Shown in pieces: positions 7,925-15,787 of a DNA stretch of 64,000 bases. Each line of letters starts with the position of its first letter. The stretch's first letter is position 1. The stretch is taken from assembly GCF_023347255.1 (NCBI RefSeq), contig NZ_CP094466.1, positions 1,488,001-1,552,000 of the forward strand. The letters are read 5' to 3'. The position numbers were made by a program, and so were the translations under genes. This DNA comes from Faecalibacterium sp. I4-3-84. Lineage in GTDB: Bacteria; Bacillota; Clostridia; Oscillospirales; Ruminococcaceae. The notes beneath the pieces are model-generated. The model was not told the DNA's origin and did not search any database. It worked only from the letters and a program-made list of their open reading frames with translations.

Positions 7925-8900
7925 GCCATTCTCTTGGAAAGAATTCCGATTGGGTGATTTGTTTTTTACTCAATATGGTGTAAATCTTGAACTTGTAAAC
8001 TGCACGCCTTCTACGTCGCCTAACAGCATCAATTTTGTTGCTCGCACATCTGAAAACAACGGTGTTGTCGCACGTGTTGAACCAATAGACGGTATTGTCC
8101 CCCAGCCAGCTGGGACTATAACTTGCGCCGCAGGTGGAAGTGTCTTATCCACATTTGTTCAAACACGCGACTTTTATAGTGGTCGAGATTTATATCTCTT
8201 ACTCCCCAAGACTCCTATTTCTATTTATGCCAAACTTTTCTGCTGTACTATCATCTCAAAAAACAAATACCGCTATAATTATGGACGTCAGGCAAATAAA
8301 ACACTTGACGATTTAATTTTAAAACTTCCTGCAAAAGACTGGCAACCAGATTGGGACTATATGGACCTGTATATTCGTTCTCTTCATCATAAACCAATTC
8401 ATACCTTTATTCCATGTGTCATACAAACCCTCAATCCTTTCTCTTGGGAAGAATTTATGTTAGGCGATCTTTTTTCAATTGAAAAAGGGAAACGTCTTAC
8501 AAAAGAGAATATGTTTAATGGCCCTGACAATTATCTTGGCGCTATCAGCAGCAACAATGGCGTCCGACAAAAAATAACCGCAGATTTTTTATGGGTTCCC
8601 AACTGTATCACTGTTAATTATAATGGCAGTGTTGGTGAAGCATTTTATCAATCCGAACCATTTTGGGCTTCTGACGATATCAATATACTTTATCCAAAGA
8701 ACTGGACCCTCAATAAGTATATTGGTCTTTTCATTGCGACCGTTATAAAATTGGAACGGCCAAAGTACAATTATGGGCGAAAATGGACAAAATCTATTAT
8801 GGAAACTTCTATTATTAAGTTGCCATCAAAAAATCATTCTCCCGATTTTGATTGTATGGAACGTTATATCAAATCTTTGCCTTATAGTGACCGAATCTGA
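7914..8900 (+). CDS. Specificity subunit (BcgI-B-like) with two target recognition domains
   Basis: 328 residues in two homologous halves: the first opens PFSWKEFRLGDLF (residue 5) and the second PFSWEEFMLGDLF (about residue 174). Each half ends with a similar block (KYRYNYGRQANKTLDDLILKLPAK and KYNYGRKWTKSIMETSIIKLPSK are the matching zones, seen from about 118 and 285). This is the TRD-helix-TRD-helix plan of HsdS-type subunits, which read a bipartite DNA target. The ATG lies inside the end of the methylase-nuclease gene, so the pair is co-translated. Same low GC as its partner. No HsdR is present nearby. Confidence 0.85.
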   Translation: MNLEPFSWKEFRLGDLFFTQYGVNLELVNCTPSTSPNSINFVARTSENNGVVARVEPIDGIVPQPAGTITCAAGGSVLSTFVQTRDFYSGRDLYLLLPKTPISIYAKLFCCTIISKNKYRYNYGRQANKTLDDLILKLPAKDWQPDWDYMDLYIRSLHHKPIHTFIPCVIQTLNPFSWEEFMLGDLFSIEKGKRLTKENMFNGPDNYLGAISSNNGVRQKITADFLWVPNCITVNYNGSVGEAFYQSEPFWASDDINILYPKNWTLNKYIGLFIATVIKLERPKYNYGRKWTKSIMETSIIKLPSKNHSPDFDCMERYIKSLPYSDRI

Positions 8901-8926
8901 CTGTCAGAAGTGGAGTGTAAAATCTT

Positions 8927-9610
8927 ATGATCTTTGGTATTATGGGCGCAATGCCCGATGAAGTCGATCAGCTGTGTGCAAAGCTGGAAAACGTCACCGT
9001 GGAGCCCTACGGCGGCGTGGATTACCACAAGGGCACGCTGGCCGGCAAACAGGTGGTGGTGTGCTGTGCCGGCATGGGCAAGGCCAATGCCGCCGCCACC
9101 ACGCAGGTGCTCATCACAAAATTCGGCGCGGAGAAGATCATCTTTTCCGGCATCGCAGGCAATATGACCTCGAAGATCGGCATTGGCGATGTGGTCATCG
9201 GCAAGACCGTGCTGTACCACGACGCACAGCTGGACATGATCTGCCAGAACCCGCCGTTCCTCAAGGAATACACCGGCGACCCGGAGCTGATCGCTGCCGC
9301 CGAAAAAGCCTGCGCCGAAGCGGGTGTGAAGGCTCTGGTGGGCAAGATCGCCACCGGCGACCTGTTTGTGGGCGACAGTGAAACCAAGGCTGCCATTGAA
9401 GCCAAATGCGCCCCCGACTGCGTGGAGATGGAAGGTGCCGCTGTGAGCCAGATCGCCGCCAAGAACGGTGTGCCCTGCGTCATCCTGCGCGCCATGAGCG
9501 ACAACGCTGACGAGGACGGCCACGAGGTGCTGGTGGTGAAAAAGTTCAGCATTGCGGAATATGTAGCCACCGCCACCAAGATCGTGGCAGCAATGGTGGA
9601 AGCACTGTAA
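8927..9610 (+). CDS. mtnN: 5'-methylthioadenosine/S-adenosylhomocysteine nucleosidase
   Basis: 227 residues, full length for Pfs/MtnN. It cleaves the glycosidic bond of MTA and SAH, recycling methyl-transfer products and yielding the AI-2 precursor. Diagnostic parts are FGIMGAMPDEVD at the N-terminus (with the conserved Glu of the family), FSGIAGNMTSKIGIGDVVIG, VEMEGAAVSQIA (substrate-binding Met-Glu) and RAMSDNAD with the catalytic Asp. It is GC-rich, unlike the restriction genes only 26 bases upstream. The restriction system therefore appears to have been dropped between ychF and mtnN. Confidence 0.96.
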   Translation: MIFGIMGAMPDEVDQLCAKLENVTVEPYGGVDYHKGTLAGKQVVVCCAGMGKANAAATTQVLITKFGAEKIIFSGIAGNMTSKIGIGDVVIGKTVLYHDAQLDMICQNPPFLKEYTGDPELIAAAEKACAEAGVKALVGKIATGDLFVGDSETKAAIEAKCAPDCVEMEGAAVSQIAAKNGVPCVILRAMSDNADEDGHEVLVVKKFSIAEYVATATKIVAAMVEAL

Positions 9611-9615
9611 AAAAG

Positions 9616-9749
9616 AACCCTCTCAGTCGATGCTTAGCATTGCCAGCTCCCCCGAAAGGGGGAGCTTTTGACATTCCGGAAACGTTTTCCGTTTTGCCAA
9701 TGGCTCGCCCTTCGGGAGAGCTGGCGAACAAAGTGAGCCTGAGAGGGTT
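9616..9749. repeat. Dispersed intergenic repeat, family 1, copy R1 (short)
   Basis: Bounded by AACCCTCTCA and TGAGAGGGTT as inverted ends. Internal hairpin GCTCCCCC-GAAA-GGGGGAGC near 9649-9668, and CCTTCGGGAGAGCTGGC near the right side. Other copies lie at 14589, 20884 and 32471. It may also terminate mtnN transcription. Confidence 0.75.
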
Positions 9750-9754
9750 TTCTT

Positions 9755-10195
9755 TTACAAGAACTGTTCCAGCTTTACCCGGCTATCCTCCTGAAACTCC
9801 TGCAGTCTTTGGGCAAGGCGCTTTGCGCCGGGCGCGGCATTGGGGTAATCCTTCTGGGCCTTTACGCAGTCCACCACCCCCATGCCGCTGCCCTGTGTGA
9901 GCATCTCGGCCAGATTGCGGGTGGACTTGTCCGTGAGGGTCTTCATACTGATGCCCATTTTCGTGTTCAGCTTTGCCATGGCGCTCTGCCCCTGCGCGGT
10001 GCCGCCGCAGGCCTCAATGGCGGTGTGCGCTTCCTGATTGAGCTGGTGGTACACATTGCGCTGGCGCAGCAGCTCGGCCTTGAACTGCACATCGTCGGTC
10101 ATCGGCACGATCTGTTCCAAGGTGTTCTTGCCCATCTCGGTATTCTGCACCACGGCTTCCAGCAGGTTCAGGTTGTCGTTTTTCTGGTTTTCCAT
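9755..10195 (-). CDS. Unknown all-helical protein
   Basis: 146 residues from the ATG at 10195 (AAGGGGGA upstream). Not recognised. The sequence is predicted helical and soluble, without signal peptide or membrane segments: NTEMGKNTLEQIVPMTDD, then LLRQRNVYHQLNQEAHTAIE, then MGISMKTLTDKSTRNLAEML. The pattern suggests a four-helix, ferritin-like or rubrerythrin-like bundle (as in DUF2383-type proteins), but the metal-ligand Glu/His pairs of ferritins are not evident. Its ribosome site sits in the arm of the terminator hairpin after the gene at 10255. Confidence 0.7.
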   Translation of the reverse strand: MENQKNDNLNLLEAVVQNTEMGKNTLEQIVPMTDDVQFKAELLRQRNVYHQLNQEAHTAIEACGGTAQGQSAMAKLNTKMGISMKTLTDKSTRNLAEMLTQGSGMGVVDCVKAQKDYPNAAPGAKRLAQRLQEFQEDSRVKLEQFL

Positions 10196-10200
10196 ACAAA

Positions 10201-10242
10201 AAATCCCCCTTCTGGCCTTAGTCTGCGCCAAAAGGGGGATTT
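10201..10242 (-). terminator. Terminator hairpin whose arm contains the next ribosome site
   Basis: On the minus strand AAATCCCCCTT (10242-10232) pairs with AAGGGGGATTT (10211-10201), followed by more T. It follows the stop of the GGDEF-like gene. Its 3' arm AAGGGGGA is also the only Shine-Dalgarno for the ATG at 10195. Confidence 0.7.
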
Positions 10243-10254
10243 TATACACTGGTT

Positions 10255-11043
10255 TTATTCTGCACGCATCTGATCGCCGCCGGCGTTCTGTGCCTCCCGC
10301 AGGCGTGCGTCGCACAACTCGTACAGTGCCTGCCAGTTCTTGGCCTGCACATCCTCAAGGCTCGCCACGCCGCAGCTCAGGGTAAAGGGCACCCGGCGCA
10401 TCATGCCGGTGGTGGTGATGCATTCCCGGGGCATCTGCCGATACAGGTTCTGCATTTCCTCTGCCAGCTGCTTGCCGTCGGCATCCAGACAGCCCACCGC
10501 AAAGATGCTGCCGGTCAGGCGGCAGACCACGCGGGCCGCAGGGGTATCAAAGCTCTTTTTCCACTGGTTGCCCACAAAGCAGTGCAGCTGGTCCATCACA
10601 GGCTGGCCGTAGGTATCCCGCAGCTTCTGGCCGTTGTCGATGCTCACCAGCGCCACAGCCGCCTTGCGGCCCTGCGTTGCACACTGTTCCAGCTTTTGGG
10701 CAAACACCGTTTCCAGATAGCGGCGGTTGTACACGCCGGTAAGGAAATCGTGGCTCATATCCTCGCGGCACAGTTCCCGCTCCCGGGGTGTCATGCGCTC
10801 TTCCGGCAGCACATTGCCTGCCAGCGGTGCGCACATTTCCAGCTCCCAGCATTTGCCGTCCGCTTCCACTCTGCGGTGCAGCACACAGTCCACACGGCCA
10901 TTGCGCAGCTCGTAGTCCACCCGCAGGCCATCGTCCTGCCAGCCGTCACAAAGCGGTGCTTCGGTCAGGGTCACTGCCTCAAATACGGCCTGCGCTGAGC
11001 GCGCAAGTTCCCGTAGATCCTGCTCGGTACATTCTTTCTTCAT
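10255..11043 (-). CDS. Degenerate GGDEF-domain protein
   Basis: 262 residues. The C-terminal 160 residues follow the diguanylate cyclase fold, with the entry motif DFLTGVYNRRYLE and the later LSCGVASLEDV, but the active-site loop reads RLTGSIFAVG where GGDEF is expected. The GTP-binding and catalytic acids are gone, so it is probably not a cyclase. Degenerate GGDEF domains often bind GTP or c-di-GMP or act as partners. The N-terminal 90 residues have no recognisable domain. No membrane segment. A full GGDEF/EAL protein lies at 17084. The 280 bases between this gene and malQ (11044-11322) show nothing I can name. Confidence 0.75.
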   Translation of the reverse strand: MKKECTEQDLRELARSAQAVFEAVTLTEAPLCDGWQDDGLRVDYELRNGRVDCVLHRRVEADGKCWELEMCAPLAGNVLPEERMTPRERELCREDMSHDFLTGVYNRRYLETVFAQKLEQCATQGRKAAVALVSIDNGQKLRDTYGQPVMDQLHCFVGNQWKKSFDTPAARVVCRLTGSIFAVGCLDADGKQLAEEMQNLYRQMPRECITTTGMMRRVPFTLSCGVASLEDVQAKNWQALYELCDARLREAQNAGGDQMRAE

Positions 11044-11322
11044 GTAATTTTCCCCATCATCTGCGCACGCGGCGCTCCCGTATCCCGCGTGCAGTCACCT
11101 GTTCCCCATACGTTCAGGAACCATCTGCCGCATTATGCATCCCGCGCCCGTCCTGTTTCCGGAAATGCCGGGAACGCATCAGGTAAAGAAAAATGGCATA
11201 ATGCCGCTTTAGCAACATTATACCATTCAGCTTCCGATTTTACCAGCAAAACGCACAATTTTCTGCCGGAGTTTTTACATTTTCGTCAAATTGCTAAGCT
11301 CCCGCCGCTCTTCGCCTTCTGT

Positions 11323-12864
11323 TTATACGCGGCAGTACACACTGCACTCGTCGTGGATGGTCTTGGCCAGTGCCTTGGCGGCAAAGCCGTCAGCGGCGCG
11401 CCATGCCCAGTTTCCGCCCAGCTTGCCGGGGGTATTCAGGTGTGCTTCCGCACCCAGACCCAGCCAGTCGTACATGGGGATGATGGCCCGGTCAGCCACC
11501 GACCCCAGCGCTGCGCGCAGCAGAGCGATGCGGACATCATCGGTCCGGATGGCCGCCAGCTCCTTTGCGGTGGGCTTTACGCCGGTCAGGTGCAGGTAAG
11601 CGGCAGCGGCAGCCTTTTCCTTTTCGGAAGCGCCGTTCTCCCACCAGTCGGTCAGGGTGGTGTTATCGTGGGTGCCGGGATATACCACGCTGTTCTTGAC
11701 GTGGTTGTGGGGCAGATACTCGTTGTCCCCGCCGCCAAAGGCGAACTGCAGCACCTTCATGCCCGGGAAGGTGCTGTCGGCCAGCAGCTTTCGCACGCTG
11801 GGGAACAGTTCGCCCAGATCCTCGGCAATGATGGGCAGCTTGCCAAGGGCAGCTTCCAGCGCATCGAACAGCTCCATGCCGGGGCCGTTCTCCCACTTGC
11901 CGGTGCGGGCGGTGGTGCTGTCCGCCGGGATGGCCCAATAGGTATCGAAGCCGCGGAAGTGGTCGATGCGCAGCAGGTCGTAGATGCCCAGTGCGTGGCG
12001 CACCCGGCGCACCCACCACGCGTAGCCAGTCTTTTTGTGGTAGGCCCAGTTGTACAGCGGGTTGCCCCACAGCTGACCGTCGGCAGAGAAGTAATCCGGC
12101 GGGCAGCCCGCCACACGGGCAAAGCCGCCGTCGGCATCCAGCTCAAACAGCGCGCCGCCCACCCATGCATCCACCGAGTCGGCAGAGACATAGATGGGGA
12201 TGTCGCCCAGGATCTGCACGTCCTTTTTGTTGGCGTAGGCCTTCACTGCCTGCCACTGGGCCGCAAACTTGTACTGCACGAACTTCCAGAAGCCGATCTC
12301 TTCCTCGTTTTCGGCGGCAAAGGCAGCAAGGGCCTTCTTGTCGCGCAGGCGGTAGAGCTTGTCCCACTCCACCCAGTTCTTCATGCCGTTGGCCACTTTC
12401 AGGGCCATGTACAGGGCGTAGTCGTCCAGCCATTCCTCATTGGCGAGGGTAAAGGCATAATAATCATCCGGGAAGTAATAGCTGCAGCCGTGCAGCCCAG
12501 CGCACTGCTTGCGCCATGCGGCGTAGGCGGTGCGCAGGACTTTAAAGCGGCTCACATACAAAGTGCCGTAGTCCACCTCTTTGGGGTCTGTGCCCCATTT
12601 TTCGGCCTTGAGCTGGGCGGCGGTGAGCAGGCCTTCTTCCTTCAAAGCGTCGAGGTCGATAAAATAGGGGTTGCCCGCAAAGGCCGAGCAGCTCTGATAG
12701 GGGCTGTCACCGTAGCCGGTGGGACTGAGCGGCAGGATCTGCCAGATCTTCTGGCCCGCTTGTGCCAGAAAATCCACAAACTTGAATGCTTCCTTGCCAA
12801 AGCAGCCAATACCGTAAGGGCCGGGCAGGCTGGACACCGGCATCAGGATTCCACTTTCACGCAT
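11323..12864 (-). CDS. malQ: 4-alpha-glucanotransferase
   Basis: 513 residues, typical of bacterial MalQ (GH77). It moves maltodextrin segments between chains, yielding glucose and longer dextrins for phosphorylase. Diagnostic blocks are SGILMPVSSLPGPYGIG at the start, the aglycone loop SPTGYGDSPYQ, LLRIDHFRGFDTYWAIP with the nucleophile Asp, IIAEDLGELFPSVR with the acid/base Glu, and VYPGTHDNTTLTDWW. It is expected to work with the glycogen phosphorylase at 43032. The gene is preceded by AGGAAGG on its strand. Confidence 0.97.
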   Translation of the reverse strand: MRESGILMPVSSLPGPYGIGCFGKEAFKFVDFLAQAGQKIWQILPLSPTGYGDSPYQSCSAFAGNPYFIDLDALKEEGLLTAAQLKAEKWGTDPKEVDYGTLYVSRFKVLRTAYAAWRKQCAGLHGCSYYFPDDYYAFTLANEEWLDDYALYMALKVANGMKNWVEWDKLYRLRDKKALAAFAAENEEEIGFWKFVQYKFAAQWQAVKAYANKKDVQILGDIPIYVSADSVDAWVGGALFELDADGGFARVAGCPPDYFSADGQLWGNPLYNWAYHKKTGYAWWVRRVRHALGIYDLLRIDHFRGFDTYWAIPADSTTARTGKWENGPGMELFDALEAALGKLPIIAEDLGELFPSVRKLLADSTFPGMKVLQFAFGGGDNEYLPHNHVKNSVVYPGTHDNTTLTDWWENGASEKEKAAAAAYLHLTGVKPTAKELAAIRTDDVRIALLRAALGSVADRAIIPMYDWLGLGAEAHLNTPGKLGGNWAWRAADGFAAKALAKTIHDECSVYCRV

Positions 12865-13081
12865 GCTATTACCTTCCTCATTTTTAACATTTTATGGGAA
12901 TATCGTTGTTTCTTATCATAACATATCCGCAGACTATTTTCCACAGGCAAAAAACGTGGTATACTTATTTTTAAACTGGATGTGTATCCCTTTTTCGATT
13001 TTAAATAGCCTCCGCTTTCGCTCTGGCTATATTCAGCGGAATCCAGATTTTTTATTTCGCGTTTGTCGCGGCCTGCGGAAC

Positions 13082-13168
13082 TTGTCAGGGCAAGGCCCCT
13101 CCATCTGCTGACGCAGACCGCTCGCCGCTTAAAAGCCCCACCGGGGCTTTCATTGCTGCGCAAACGCG
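13082..13168 (+). repeat. Dispersed hairpin repeat, family 2, copy A
   Basis: Starts TTGTCAGGGCAAGGCCCCTCC and ends TGCGCAAACGCG. The centre is AAAGCCCCACCGGGGCTTT, a perfect hairpin, with GCTGACGCAGACCG to its left. Further copies are at 25544-25632 and, inverted, at 46834-46932. Confidence 0.75.
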
Positions 13169-13264
13169 GGCTGCTCCAAACGCATTTTCACCAGAAGGGC
13201 CGAAACCGGCAGATACAGTAAAAACTCTTTTGTTGTTGGCCTTTACGGCCCCTTGCGTGAAAAA

Positions 13265-13300
13265 GCAGAATCGGAACGACCGCAGTCGTTCCAATTCTGC
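13265..13300. terminator. Strong hairpin inside the 366-bp element
   Basis: GCAGAATCGGAACGAC and GTCGTTCCAATTCTGC pair with one mismatch around a four-base loop, followed on the plus strand by an A-rich run. It could act as a terminator for either direction, but no gene reads into it directly. Confidence 0.4.
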
Positions 13301-13395
13301 AAAAATAAAAATAAATTTTCCGCTGAATATGGCCAGAGCCTGCGGCGGCCATTTTAAATCGTCAAACTGCACCCTGAACAGGAGGTACCCGCGCC

Positions 13396-14583
13396 ATGCA
13401 GCGCACTGAAAAATACTTTGAACCGGACGCTTTCCGCACCCAGTGCGAGAGCATCATCCTTGCCGCAGAGCCGGACGAAAAGACCGGCGGCGGGCGCATT
13501 GCGCTGGACGGCACGGTGTTCTACCCGGAGGGCGGCGGTCAGCCTGCCGACCGGGGCACCCTGACCCTGCCGGACGGTGCCACGCTGAATGTGACCGATG
13601 TGCACGAGCATGACGGCATCCTCTGGCACAGCGTGGACGCTCTGCCGGAAAGCGCTGTTCCCGGCACTGCCGTTTCCGGCTGCATCGACTGGGAATGGCG
13701 CTTTGACAAAATGCAGCAGCACACCGGTGAGCACATCCTTTCCGGCATCCTGCACCAGATGTTCGGGGCCGAGAACGTGGGCTTCCACATCGGTTCCGAG
13801 GCTGTGCGCATGGACACCAGCGTGCCCATTTCTGCCGAGGGCCTGCAGGCAGCCGAGCTTGCCGCCAACCGCATCGTGTGGCAGGATGTGCCGGTGCTGG
13901 TCAGCTACCCCACCCGGGAGGAGCTTGCCGCCCTTGTCTACCGCTCCAAAAAGGAGATCGAAGGGCAGGTGCGCATCGTGACCATTCCCGGTGCGGATGT
14001 CTGCGCCTGCTGCGGCACCCACACCCGCACCACCGGACAGGTGGGACAGATCAAAATTCTGGCCAGCGAGAACTACAAGGGCGGCGTGCGGCTGAGCGTG
14101 GTGTGCGGCCAGCGGGCATTGCTTGCTGCACAGGCTATGCGCCAGCGGCAGGCAGAGATCGGGGCGCTGCTCTCGGCCAAGGCCGACCAGACCGCTGTGG
14201 CGGTGCATCGCGTCTACGATGAGTATACTGCGCTCAAGTTTACACACTTTGGCGTATGTTCTCAGCTGTTCGATGCACTTGCCCAGCTGGCAAACCCCGG
14301 TGAGGATGCCATCCGCACAGTGCCCGGCCTTGACCCGGACGGCCTGCACCGACTGGCGGTGCGCCTGACCGAAGCCACCACCGGTCTCTGCGCCGCCCTG
14401 ACCCCCACCGAAAAGGGCACCGGCTACTGCATCGCGCAGGCAGACGGCGATGTGCGCGCCCTGACCAAAGCCCTGAACGCCGCCCTGAACGGACGCGGCG
14501 GCGGCAAGCCCGGCATCTGTCAGGGCAGCTGCGCCGCTGCACCGGAACAGGTGGAGACGTTTTTGCGGGAGCAGAATTTGTAA
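13396..14583 (+). CDS. Alanyl-tRNA editing protein (AlaX-L type)
   Basis: 395 residues. It is related to the editing and C-Ala regions of alanyl-tRNA synthetase without the catalytic core. It deacylates Ser- or Gly-tRNA(Ala). Seen in order: an N-terminal beta-barrel with FYPEGGGQPADRG (residues 50-62), the metal-binding HTGEH (109-113), the second pair in VCACCGTHTRTTG (about 202-214), and a C-terminal DHHA1-like domain ending GRGGGKPGICQGS. AGGAGGT precedes the ATG by ten bases. It sits 34 bases from the end of the 366-bp repeat element. Confidence 0.92.
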   Translation: MQRTEKYFEPDAFRTQCESIILAAEPDEKTGGGRIALDGTVFYPEGGGQPADRGTLTLPDGATLNVTDVHEHDGILWHSVDALPESAVPGTAVSGCIDWEWRFDKMQQHTGEHILSGILHQMFGAENVGFHIGSEAVRMDTSVPISAEGLQAAELAANRIVWQDVPVLVSYPTREELAALVYRSKKEIEGQVRIVTIPGADVCACCGTHTRTTGQVGQIKILASENYKGGVRLSVVCGQRALLAAQAMRQRQAEIGALLSAKADQTAVAVHRVYDEYTALKFTHFGVCSQLFDALAQLANPGEDAIRTVPGLDPDGLHRLAVRLTEATTGLCAALTPTEKGTGYCIAQADGDVRALTKALNAALNGRGGGKPGICQGSCAAAPEQVETFLREQNL

Positions 14584-14588
14584 GCATC

Positions 14589-14772
14589 CTCGCCCTCTCA
14601 GGCGCTGACGCGCCAGCTCCCCCAAAGGGGGAGCCCTTGGCAAAACCGGTAAGCTTTCCGCACTGCCAAGGCCTCTCCCTTTGAAAGACTTCCCCCGGTC
14701 GTGGGAAGATGTCACGCAAGTGACAAAAAGGGGAGCAAGGTGGATTTGCGAAGCAAAGACGGAGAGGGCGAG
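14589..14772. repeat. Dispersed intergenic repeat, family 1, copy R2
   Basis: Ends CTCGCCCTCTCA and GAGAGGGCGAG. Internal blocks are CAGCTCCCCCAAAGGGGGAG, TGCCAAGGCCTCTCCCTTTG and GGGAAGATGTCACGCAAGTG. It fills the alaX-trmB gap and stops 30 bases before trmB. Confidence 0.85.
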
Positions 14773-14802
14773 CCACGTTAAATTTAAGGAGAACAACAAA
14801 CT

Positions 14803-15579
14803 ATGAGAATGCGTTTCAAACCCTATGCCCACGACGAGCTGATGGCAGCCGACTTCCATGTGCACGAGCCGCTGATCTGGGGCGGCAGGTGGCACGCCCA
14901 GTACGCCCGCCCGGAGCAGCCCTTTGTGCTGGAACTGGGCTGCGGCAAGGGCGGCTTCATCTCCCAGTTGGCCTGCGCCCACCCGGAAAACAACTATCTG
15001 GGCATCGATATCACCGATAAGGTGCTCATCCTCGCCAAGCGCAAGATCGAAGCCGCCTATCAGGCTGCAGGCCGCCCCATCGACAACGTGAAGATCATGA
15101 GCACCGACATCGAGCGCATCAAGGGGGTCATTACCGCCGAGGATACGGTCAGCCGCATCTACATCAACTTCTGCAACCCGTGGAGCAAGAACGGCTCTTC
15201 CCACAAGCACCGCCTCACCTACCCGCGCCAGCTCATCAACTACCGCGAGTTCCTCAAGGACGGCGGCGAGATCTACTTCAAGACCGACGACGATGATCTG
15301 TTCCGCGACAGTCTGGAATACTTCCCCGCTTCCGGCTACGACATCGAGTGGATGACCTTTGACCTCCATGAGAACGAGCCGGAGTGGAACATCCGCACCG
15401 AACACGAGGGCATGTTCACCGAAATGGGCATCAAGATCAAGGCCCTGATCGCCCGCAAGGACCCGGACCCCGCCAGCGTGACATGGATCGAGCCGAAGAT
15501 CCTCAAGCGTCAGGCCCGCGAAGCCGCCGAGGCCGAGGCTGCTGCCAAGACTGCACAGGAAGGCGAAGACAATGAATGA
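14803..15579 (+). CDS. trmB: tRNA (guanine-N7-)-methyltransferase
   Basis: 258 residues. It methylates G46 of tRNA. The SAM-binding motif VLELGCGKGGFISQLA begins near residue 42. INFCNPWSKNGSSHKHRL is the TrmB active-site stretch (usually NFxDPWPKxRHxKRRL, here with N for D). FKTDDDDLF matches the end of the fold. The last 25 residues are an Ala/Glu-rich tail beyond the usual C-terminus. The final codons overlap the next small gene. Confidence 0.93.
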   Translation: MRMRFKPYAHDELMAADFHVHEPLIWGGRWHAQYARPEQPFVLELGCGKGGFISQLACAHPENNYLGIDITDKVLILAKRKIEAAYQAAGRPIDNVKIMSTDIERIKGVITAEDTVSRIYINFCNPWSKNGSSHKHRLTYPRQLINYREFLKDGGEIYFKTDDDDLFRDSLEYFPASGYDIEWMTFDLHENEPEWNIRTEHEGMFTEMGIKIKALIARKDPDPASVTWIEPKILKRQAREAAEAEAAAKTAQEGEDNE

Positions 15580-15751
15580 CCCCTGCGAGATCTGCCTGAA
15601 CAATGTGCAGGATGAGTATGGCAGCTGGTACTGTGCTCAGGGCGGCTGTCTGGACGAGGACGAGATGGCCCGCTATCTTTCCCGCAGCACAGCCGCCTGC
15701 CCATTCTTTGAGCCGGGCGATGAATACAAGATCGTACAAAAACAGAACTGA
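15572..15751 (+). CDS. Small cysteine-rich protein (DUF6472-like)
   Basis: 59 residues from the ATG at 15572, overlapping the trmB stop by 8 bases, with AGGAAGGCG inside trmB as ribosome site. Five cysteines: PCEICLNNV, WYCAQGGCLDEDEM and ACPFFEPGDEYKIV. I recognise the pattern CxxC...LDEDEMxR...CPxFxxGDEYxIVxKQ as a widespread Clostridia small protein often filed as DUF6472. The spacing suggests a zinc ribbon. Function unknown. Overlap suggests co-translation with trmB. Confidence 0.8.
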   Translation: MNDPCEICLNNVQDEYGSWYCAQGGCLDEDEMARYLSRSTAACPFFEPGDEYKIVQKQN

Positions 15752-15787
15752 CCTGCACAGCAGCATGATTCTCACAGGAGGTGTTTT

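Larger units (their letters stand above)
12996..13361. repeat. 366-bp element with ~44-bp terminal inverted repeats
   Basis: The left end 12996-13041 (CGATTTTAAATAGCC...ATATTCAGCGGAA) and the reverse complement of the right end 13317-13361 (CGATTTAAAATGGCC...ATATTCAGCGGAA) match at roughly 38 of 44 positions. The inside holds a copy of the ~90-bp repeat family 2 (13082-13168) and a strong hairpin (13265-13300). There is no gene. It fills the malQ-alaX interval. The arrangement looks like a MITE or nested MITEs. Confidence 0.65.

Noticed and set aside
13354-15603. Long antisense open frames opposite alaX/trmB, the GGDEF-EAL gene (17024-19912), glgP (43050-45281) and the ABC genes (47838-51341)
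   Set aside because: They are read opposite to well-supported genes with strong codon bias at high GC, have no ribosome sites or domain matches, and repeat low-complexity patterns.
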